10,925 nucleotides of DNA, taken from contig USEU01000063.1 of NCBI GenBank assembly GCA_900553805.1, positions 1 through 10,925 of the forward strand, in the 5' to 3' direction. The position numbers and the translations under genes were made by a program. Below are positions 5,788 to 10,925 of the stretch, in pieces. The notes under the pieces are model-generated. The model saw only the letters and a list, made by a program, of their open reading frames with translations. It ran no database searches and was not told where the DNA came from. Position 1 is the first letter of the stretch. Every line of letters starts with the position of its first letter. The DNA comes from an uncultured Eubacteriales bacterium (GTDB lineage Bacteria; Bacillota; Clostridia; Oscillospirales; Oscillospiraceae).

Positions 5788-6723
5788 TTATGCTTCTGGA
5801 ACAACGATGTCCAGTCCCAGCTCCTTCGGGCGGAACCGGGGGCAGACGCTTTCCGACGTGACGATCACCGAGGATGCAAGATATGCGCCGATCTCGCAGG
5901 CCTGGGCCAGGTCCTTGCCATAGGTCAGGCCAATGGCCGCACCGGCGCAGAAAGCATCCCCCGCCCCGGTGGTATCCCTGACATGCACAGGCCTTGCCGG
6001 ACAGTGGCCTCGGTCCCCCTGCCGGTCGGCATACACCGCGCCGTTGCCGCCCATGGTGACGATCAGGCTGTTGATGCAGGCAGCCTGGGTCTTTTCGGCA
6101 ATGATATCCATCAGCTCTGTTGGGGTGCAGGCCGAATAATCTGACGAAAACAGGATTCCCGCCTCCTGCTGATTACATACAAAACAATCCACATTCATCA
6201 AAAAATCCCGCCGTTCCAACGCAATATTCATATTGGATACCACGGCGAACACCTTTTTGCCATACTTCTTTGCCAGACGGAGCACCCGCTTGACGATCTC
6301 CTTGTCCAGGTCGATCTCAATGATGATGCTGTCCGCGCGGCTGAATATCTCATCCCCCTGCTCGTCCAGAATGTCCGCAATGGGCAGCAGGTTGGGACGC
6401 TTGGAGATGGAGGCCACCACATCCCCCTCGTTGTTGAACACCGCCAGCCAGGTGCCGATGCCGTCGGGGGTAGCGCGGATGTAATCCGTATTGACCTTGT
6501 GGCTGCGGAGTTTGCGCAGCACGTCCTCGCCGGTGCTGCTCTCGTCCACCAGGCTGAGGAAGGTCGGGCGCAGCTCACAGTTGGCCACATCCTCCGCCAC
6601 ATTCCGGCCCACGCCGCCATGGATCTGCTCCACCCGGCCCACGTTCCGGCCTGTTGGGGTAAAGGTCGATTCGGGATACCCCTTGATATCCACAAAGATG
6701 GCACCGATAATGACGATTCCCAT
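5788..6723 (-). CDS. PfkB-family sugar or nucleoside kinase
   Basis: A 311-residue cytosolic kinase of the PfkB/ribokinase family, which phosphorylates a sugar or nucleoside hydroxyl with ATP. Visible motifs: the N-terminal substrate-side glycines HGGVGRNVAED (35-45), the family's N-x2-E motif NQQE (184-187), and the C-terminal anion-hole/ATP signature DTTGAGDAF (250-258) with the predicted catalytic base Asp256. The GGVGRN form of the first motif resembles pseudouridine kinase (PsuK), but there is no pseudouridine glycosidase neighbour, so the substrate stays open (ribose-like sugar, pseudouridine, other nucleoside). The frame is open upstream to 6873, but the start at 6723 is chosen because GGGG on the minus strand (6731-6734) lies seven bases before it, the kinase fold begins there, and the promoter lies between the two. 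It leads a probable two-gene transcript with the deacetylase and diverges from tex. Confidence 0.88.
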   Translation of the reverse strand: MGIVIIGAIFVDIKGYPESTFTPTGRNVGRVEQIHGGVGRNVAEDVANCELRPTFLSLVDESSTGEDVLRKLRSHKVNTDYIRATPDGIGTWLAVFNNEGDVVASISKRPNLLPIADILDEQGDEIFSRADSIIIEIDLDKEIVKRVLRLAKKYGKKVFAVVSNMNIALERRDFLMNVDCFVCNQQEAGILFSSDYSACTPTELMDIIAEKTQAACINSLIVTMGGNGAVYADRQGDRGHCPARPVHVRDTTGAGDAFCAGAAIGLTYGKDLAQACEIGAYLASSVIVTSESVCPRFRPKELGLDIVVPEA

Positions 6724-6751
6724 AACACTTCCCCTTTTCTTTTTTGAAGTC

Positions 6752-6779
6752 ATTATATCACACAGGCCGCATTTTTCAA
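6752..6779 (-). promoter_or_regulatory. Sigma-A promoter of the kinase gene
   Basis: Minus strand: TTGAAA (6774-6779), a 16-base spacer and a consensus TATAAT (6752-6757) preceded by TG-A (extended -10). Transcription would start near 6745, giving a leader of about 20 bases. It lies in the 140-bp divergent region shared with tex. Confidence 0.75.
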
Positions 6780-6804
6780 CAAAATGTTCCACCAGAAACA
6801 GCAC

Positions 6805-6833
6805 TTCCATATTGGGAAGAAATATGGTACAAT
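6805..6833 (+). promoter_or_regulatory. Probable promoter of tex
   Basis: TACAAT (6828-6833) with TG at 6825-6826 (extended -10). The matching -35 position, 17 bases upstream, is a poor TTCCAT (6805-6810), so this promoter would depend mainly on the extended -10 element. The predicted start near 6840 is about 24 bases before the gene. Confidence 0.55.
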
Positions 6834-6863
6834 GAGGTGAGCTTATAAGTGGAGGATAAATGA

Positions 6864-9005
6864 ATGCAGTCAATTGCCGAAATTCTGTCTCAGGAGCTGA
6901 AGCAGAAGCAGGAATATGTGGAAAACGTCATCCGGCTGATCGACGAGGGGAATACCATTCCCTTCATTGCCCGCTACCGCAAGGAGATGCATGGTGCCAT
7001 GGACGATACCACCCTGCGGAATCTGGAAACCCGGCTGACCTATTTGCGCAATCTGGAGCAGCGCCGGGATGAGGTAAAGAAGTCCATTGAAAATCAGGGC
7101 AAGCTCACCCAGGAGCTGACCGATGCCATCGACGCCGCCCAGACCATGACCGAGGTGGAGGATCTCTACCGCCCCTACAAGCAGAAGCGGCGCACCCGCG
7201 GCTCCATCGCACGGGAAAAGGGACTGGCCCCTCTGGCGGAGGCGATTTTTGCCCAGGATGGGCAGGACCCGCAGGTACTGGCCCAGGACTATATCAACGA
7301 GGAGCTGGGCGTTGCCTCCATTGAGGATGCGCTGGCCGGGGCCAACGACATCATTGCGGAGGACCTTTCCGACAATGCCGACATCCGCAAGGCTCTGCGG
7401 GAGCTGGTAATGCGCTGGGGCAGCCTGGTATGCAAGGCGGAGGACAGCGAGACCGAAAGCGTATACACGCTGTACTATGACTTCAATCAGCCCATTTCCC
7501 GGCTGCTGGATCACCAGATCCTGGCCGTCAACCGCGGTGAAAAGGAGGGCATCCTGAAGGTCTCCGTCACCCTGCCCGGAAACGAGGGTGCGGCGCTGGT
7601 CTGCCGGGCTGCGCTGAAGCCTCAGATGAACGTCTCCGCCTTTGTCCGTGCCGCGGCGGAGGATTCCTATGAGCGGCTGATCTTCCCCTCCATCCAGCGG
7701 GAGGTCCGCAACGAGCTGACTGACCGAGCCAGCCAGGGGGCGATCCACAATTTCGCGCTGAACCTGAAGCCTCTGCTGATGCAGCCACCGGTCAAGGGCT
7801 TTGTGACCATGGGGCTGGACCCCGGATACCGCAACGGCTGCAAGGTGGCCGTGGTGGACGCCACAGGAAAAGTGCTGGATACCTCAGTGGTGTATCCCAC
7901 CTTCAGCGAGCGCAAGAAGCAGGAGGCCATTGCCACTCTGTCCGGCCTGATGCGCAAGCACGGCGTGAAGCACATTGCCATCGGCAACGGCACCGCCTCC
8001 CGGGAGACGGAGGCCATGGCGGTGGAAATGCTGCGCGCCTTCCCGGATGCGAGCTACGCCATCGTCAACGAGGCAGGCGCGTCCGTCTACTCCGCCTCTC
8101 CCCTGGCGGCGGAGGAATTCCCCAATTACGATGTGAACCTGCGCTCCGCCGTCTCCATTGCCCGGCGGCTCCAGGACCCACTGGCAGAGCTGGTCAAGAT
8201 CGACCCAAAGGCCATTGGCGTGGGGCAGTACCAGCATGACTGCCCCCAGAAGGATCTGGACGCCGCCCTGGGCGCGGTAGTGGAGGACTGCGTCAACGCC
8301 GTAGGCGTGGATGTAAACACCGCCTCCCGGAGCCTGCTGGAGCAGGTTTCCGGCCTGAACAGCACCACGGCCAAAAATATTGTGACATACCGGGAGGAAA
8401 ACGGCCCCTTTACCGGCAGGAGCCAGCTGAAAAAGGTCCCGAAGCTGGGGCCGAAGGCGTTTGAGCAGTGCGCCGGCTTCCTGCGCATCCCCGAGAGCAA
8501 GGAGGTGCTGGACAACACCGGCGTCCACCCGGAATCCTACCCCGCCGCAAAGGCCCTGCTGAAGCTGCTGGACAGCACCGACCGTGCCTCCCTGCCCCAG
8601 CAGCTGGCTGCCTACGGCGCGGCAAAGGCTGCCGAGCAGTGCGGCGTGGGCGAGCCGACATTGATCGACATCGCCAAAGAGCTTTCCAAGCCGGGCCGGG
8701 ACCCCCGCGACGAGCTGCCCGCGCCGACCCTCCGCAAGGACGTGCTGGAAATGAAGGACCTGAAGCCCGGCATGGAGCTGACCGGCACGGTGCGCAATGT
8801 GATTGACTTCGGCGTTTTTGTGGACATCGGCGTTCACCAGGACGGCCTGGTGCACATCTCCGAGGTGGCGAACCGCCGCCTGCGCCACCCAAGCGAAGCG
8901 GTAAAGGTGGGAGATGTGGTAAAGGTCGTGGTGCTGAGCGTGGACGAAAAGCGTCACCGCATCAGCCTGAGCATGAAGCAGGCCGGAAAAACCAAAGCTG
9001 TCTGA
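6864..9005 (+). CDS. tex: Tex family RNA-binding transcription accessory protein
   Basis: A 713-residue cytosolic protein with the full Tex architecture: N-terminal helical region (1 to about 190; IPFIARYRKE at 32-41 and EDLYRPYKQKRRTRG at 99-113 are family hallmarks), a YqgF/RNase H-like domain (about 313-440; MGLDPGYRNGCK 316-327, GNGTASRETE 374-383, NEAGASVYS 402-410), helix-hairpin-helix motifs (about 495-545) and a C-terminal S1 RNA-binding domain (about 635-705; GTVRNVIDFGVFVDIG and DGLVHISE). Tex proteins bind nucleic acid and associate with transcription and translation; the exact role in Clostridia is not settled. Length is at the lower end of the family's usual range, with no domain missing. 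ATG 6864 is preferred over ATG 6860 because GGAGG (6851-6855) is eight bases before 6864 and the family's start fits. It is divergent from the kinase and followed after 92 bases by the LRR gene, which has its own promoter. Confidence 0.95.
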   Translation: MQSIAEILSQELKQKQEYVENVIRLIDEGNTIPFIARYRKEMHGAMDDTTLRNLETRLTYLRNLEQRRDEVKKSIENQGKLTQELTDAIDAAQTMTEVEDLYRPYKQKRRTRGSIAREKGLAPLAEAIFAQDGQDPQVLAQDYINEELGVASIEDALAGANDIIAEDLSDNADIRKALRELVMRWGSLVCKAEDSETESVYTLYYDFNQPISRLLDHQILAVNRGEKEGILKVSVTLPGNEGAALVCRAALKPQMNVSAFVRAAAEDSYERLIFPSIQREVRNELTDRASQGAIHNFALNLKPLLMQPPVKGFVTMGLDPGYRNGCKVAVVDATGKVLDTSVVYPTFSERKKQEAIATLSGLMRKHGVKHIAIGNGTASRETEAMAVEMLRAFPDASYAIVNEAGASVYSASPLAAEEFPNYDVNLRSAVSIARRLQDPLAELVKIDPKAIGVGQYQHDCPQKDLDAALGAVVEDCVNAVGVDVNTASRSLLEQVSGLNSTTAKNIVTYREENGPFTGRSQLKKVPKLGPKAFEQCAGFLRIPESKEVLDNTGVHPESYPAAKALLKLLDSTDRASLPQQLAAYGAAKAAEQCGVGEPTLIDIAKELSKPGRDPRDELPAPTLRKDVLEMKDLKPGMELTGTVRNVIDFGVFVDIGVHQDGLVHISEVANRRLRHPSEAVKVGDVVKVVVLSVDEKRHRISLSMKQAGKTKAV

Positions 9006-9034
9006 GTCAAAATTCTGCCCGTTTCCCACGCTTC

Positions 9035-9063
9035 TTGACTTTATTCCTTACTTGTTATATAAT
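9035..9063 (+). promoter_or_regulatory. Near-consensus promoter of the LRR gene
   Basis: TTGACT (9035-9040), exactly 17 bases, then TATAAT (9058-9063): eleven of twelve consensus hexamer bases. Transcription would start near 9069-9071, leaving a leader of about 28 bases. No terminator is visible between the tex stop and this promoter, so some read-through from tex is also likely. Confidence 0.85.
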
Positions 9064-9097
9064 TTAGGGCGATAAATCCTTGATTGGAGATTTCTCT

Positions 9098-10819
9098 ATG
9101 CGAAAATTTGCAAGATTTGTGATACCGGCTCTGCTGGCGCTGCTGATGATCGCCAGTGTTTTCTGGTATCTGTTCGTCTACGACAGGGCCTTCACCCGGG
9201 ACTTTCTGCTGAAGGAAGCCCGCGTCAATGACGCGCGGGGCAATTCCGCCCTCTCCACCTGGTTCTATAATCTGGCCTATGCCCACTCCGGCAATGATGA
9301 GGACGTGGCGCTGGAGCTTGCCCAGCAGTACCGAGCCGACGGGAATTACACCAAGGCGGAGGTCTCGCTGTCCAAGGCGATCAGCGCTTCTCCCAGCGTG
9401 GAGCTGTATACTGCCCTGTGCCGCACCTTTGTGGAGCAGGACAAGCTGATGGACGCCGTTACCCTGCTGGCGAACATCCCCGATCAGGCCATCCGCGCCC
9501 AGTTGGAGGCCGCCCGGCCCACCGCGCCCACGCCCTCCCAGGCCCCCGGCTTCTACAATACCTATGCCAATATCGAGTTGAGCAGCTCCTCCGGCACGAT
9601 CTATTACACCACCGACGGCGAGTACCCGTCCGTTAACGGCTCATCCTATACCGCCCCCATCAAGCTACCGCTGGGCGAAACGGTGATCTACTGCATCAGC
9701 GTGGATGAAAGCGGCCTGGTGAGCACCCCCAGCGTGCTGGCCTATACCGTAGGCGGCGTGGTGGAGCCTGCCATCTTCATGGATGCGGACGTGGAGTTTG
9801 CCCTGCGGGATCAACTGGGCATGACCCGGACGGAGGTGCTGTATACCAACGACCTGTGGGCCATCACCGAATTTACGGTGCCCGCCCAGGCATGGACGCT
9901 GGAGGACCTGCCCAAGCTGACCCATCTGGAAAGCCTGACCATCACCAACCTGCCCAATGGCAGCCTGGCAGACCTGGCCACGCTGACCGGGCTGCGCTCC
10001 CTGGACCTGAGCGGCTGCCGGTTCGCCGCGTCGGAGTTGGAGGTTCTGAAAAAGCTGCCCAACCTGCAAAAGCTGGTGCTGTCCAACTGCGGCCTGAGCA
10101 CCATTGCGGACCTGCAGGAGGTGACCTCGCTGACCTATCTGGACATCAGCAACAACACCATCCGCAACCTGGAACCGCTGGCCAACATGGAGCATCTTCA
10201 GGAGCTTTACATGAAGCTGAACGCGGTGACCTCTCTGGAGGCGCTGACATCGCTGTATGACCTGGAGAAGCTGGACGTGTCCTTCAACTCTGTCAGCTCT
10301 CTGATCCCTCTGGGACTTTGCACCAAGCTCACATGGCTGGATGCATCCAACAACACCATTTCCAGCGTGAATGGCATTGCGTCCCTGCCGCTGCTGACCT
10401 CTCTGTCTCTGAATTACAACAGCCTCACCGATATTTCCCCTCTGGGCGGGTGCATTCAGCTCAAAGAGCTGAGCTTTACCAACAACAGCGTTTACGATAT
10501 GTCCGCGCTGGCGTCGCTGTACAATCTGGAGATCATCGACTTCTCCTACAACAACATTCCCGCCCTCCCCGACTGGCCCCAGAACAGCGCGCTGCGAGTG
10601 GTGCAGGGCTCCCACAACAACGTAAACAGCGTGTACGTGCTGGATGGGATGTCCAACCTGACCTATGTCTCCATGGACTACAACAACCTGACGGACATCA
10701 ATGCCCTGGCCAACTGCCCGAACCTGGTGCAGGTGAATGTGTACGGCAACGCCATTGCCGACGTGTCCAAACTCACCTCCCACAGCATCATCATCAATTA
10801 TGACCCCACCATGCAGTAA
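9098..10819 (+). CDS. Membrane-anchored TPR / chitobiase-C-like / LRR surface protein
   Basis: A 573-residue protein with a basic N-terminus, one membrane helix (about 7-28) without a lipobox or cleavage-like site, and a long extracellular part. Order of domains: tetratricopeptide-like helices (about 40-130; ALELAQQYRADGNYTKAEVSLSKA), a linker rich in Pro and Ala (140-150), a chitobiase/hexosaminidase C-terminal-like β-domain (about 150-218; GTIYYTTDGEYPS is its hallmark), then an array of internalin-type leucine-rich repeats of about 22 residues (about 265-565; L-x2-L-x-L-x2-N-x-L/I-x-D/S-I/L-x2-L). No LPxTG sorting signal is present; the protein would stay attached by its N-terminal helix. 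It probably binds a protein or glycan at the cell surface; the ligand is unknown. ATG 9098 is chosen because GGAG (9086-9089) is eight bases upstream; a TTG at 9080 in the same frame has no such site. A strong promoter precedes it and a hairpin follows. Confidence 0.88.
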   Translation: MRKFARFVIPALLALLMIASVFWYLFVYDRAFTRDFLLKEARVNDARGNSALSTWFYNLAYAHSGNDEDVALELAQQYRADGNYTKAEVSLSKAISASPSVELYTALCRTFVEQDKLMDAVTLLANIPDQAIRAQLEAARPTAPTPSQAPGFYNTYANIELSSSSGTIYYTTDGEYPSVNGSSYTAPIKLPLGETVIYCISVDESGLVSTPSVLAYTVGGVVEPAIFMDADVEFALRDQLGMTRTEVLYTNDLWAITEFTVPAQAWTLEDLPKLTHLESLTITNLPNGSLADLATLTGLRSLDLSGCRFAASELEVLKKLPNLQKLVLSNCGLSTIADLQEVTSLTYLDISNNTIRNLEPLANMEHLQELYMKLNAVTSLEALTSLYDLEKLDVSFNSVSSLIPLGLCTKLTWLDASNNTISSVNGIASLPLLTSLSLNYNSLTDISPLGGCIQLKELSFTNNSVYDMSALASLYNLEIIDFSYNNIPALPDWPQNSALRVVQGSHNNVNSVYVLDGMSNLTYVSMDYNNLTDINALANCPNLVQVNVYGNAIADVSKLTSHSIIINYDPTMQ

Positions 10820-10830
10820 CAAACATCAAA

Positions 10831-10859
10831 ACAGCCGGTGCACTTGCTGCACCGGCTGT
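10831..10859. terminator. Hairpin terminator after the LRR gene
   Basis: A perfect 12-bp stem ACAGCCGGTGCA (10831-10842) with TGCACCGGCTGT (10848-10859), 5-base loop, eleven bases after the stop codon. The plus-strand tail AAGTAGTTTG is only weakly T-rich; the minus-strand tail TTTTGATGTTTG is better, so it may also block transcription entering from the right. Confidence 0.7.
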
Positions 10860-10875
10860 AAGTAGTTTGAGCTAA

Positions 10876-10925
10876 GGCAACACCGCGCAATTGTGTCTGC
10901 GAGCCGCAGCCGTCTTTTTGCCCCA
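10876..10925 (+). repeat. Truncated end of an IS5-like/MITE repeat
   Basis: Starts GGCAACACCGCGCAATTG directly after CTAA (10872-10875), another YTAR tetranucleotide, and runs off the window. It matches the repeat end at positions 49 down to about 32 read on the minus strand; the copies diverge after about 20 bases. The two copies therefore lie inverted at the two edges of the window, both reading outward. The GG terminus and YTAR flank agree with the MITE-like element at 3913-4236, but the terminal sequence is different, so this is a second family. Confidence 0.6.

Noticed and set aside
6724..6873. 50-residue N-terminal extension of the PfkB kinase
   Set aside because: It covers the kinase promoter and the tex promoter, lacks a ribosome-binding site, and precedes the start of the kinase fold.
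7884..9029. Long minus-strand frame over tex
   Set aside because: Antisense shadow of tex with low-complexity composition and no known motif.
10138..10780. Tandem DNA repeats in the LRR gene
   Set aside because: The periodicity of about 66 bases is protein-level LRR repetition; the nucleotide copies are diverged, so it is not a separate satellite or CRISPR-like array.
9665..10822. Long minus-strand frame over the LRR gene, rich in Val, Gly, Gln and His
   Set aside because: Its repetitive look comes from the antisense of the leucine-rich repeats.
1..10925. A novel multi-gene defence, biosynthetic or mobile system
   Set aside because: The genes belong to separate short units with their own promoters and unrelated roles; no nuclease, toxin-antitoxin, reverse transcriptase or biosynthetic core gene is visible.

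Overview
The window looks like chromosomal DNA of a GC-rich member of the Clostridia, most like gut Oscillospiraceae/Ruminococcaceae. The signs are strong GGAGG ribosome-binding sites, textbook sigma-A promoters that often carry an extended TG-n -10 element, a lipoprotein with a classical lipobox, a Tex protein and a membrane-anchored polysaccharide deacetylase. The assignment is an inference from style and gene content; there is no rRNA or other marker to fix it. I see no tRNA, rRNA, CRISPR array, phage gene or intact transposase.

Layout: (i) 1-53 is the cut-off end of a short repeat element. (ii) 197-952 encodes a small lipoprotein of unknown function with its own promoter and a hairpin after it. 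(iii) 953-1377 is intergenic; it holds what looks like a frameshifted small reading frame on the minus strand and a promoter for the next unit. (iv) 1378-2390 is a two-gene unit: a 2H phosphoesterase-like protein and a GNAT acetyltransferase. (v) 2454-3824, minus strand, is an FAD-dependent dehydrogenase of the COG2509 type with a TTG start and a clear promoter. (vi) 3913-4236 is a 324-bp MITE-like element with 11-bp terminal inverted repeats, a long internal palindrome and a TTAG target duplication. (vii) 4237-5706 (minus) is a membrane-anchored polysaccharide deacetylase with three Ig-like repeats, probably co-transcribed after (viii) a PfkB-family sugar/nucleoside kinase at 5788-6723 (minus). 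(ix) 6864-9005 is Tex, transcribed divergently from the kinase. (x) 9098-10819 is a membrane-anchored TPR / chitobiase-C-like / leucine-rich-repeat protein with a near-consensus promoter. (xi) 10876-10925 is a second cut-off copy of the repeat end seen at position 1, in inverted orientation.

Functionally this is a mixed housekeeping and cell-surface region, not one pathway. Surface or envelope genes (lipoprotein, deacetylase, LRR protein) sit among cytosolic ones (2H protein, GNAT, FAD dehydrogenase, kinase, Tex), mostly as short units with their own promoters. The most informative non-coding signals are the mobile repeats. All three sit at YTAR tetranucleotides and begin with GG, as IS5-group elements do, and the window ends inside a copy on each side, as expected of a short-read contig broken at repeats. 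I did not find a convincing undescribed multi-gene system.
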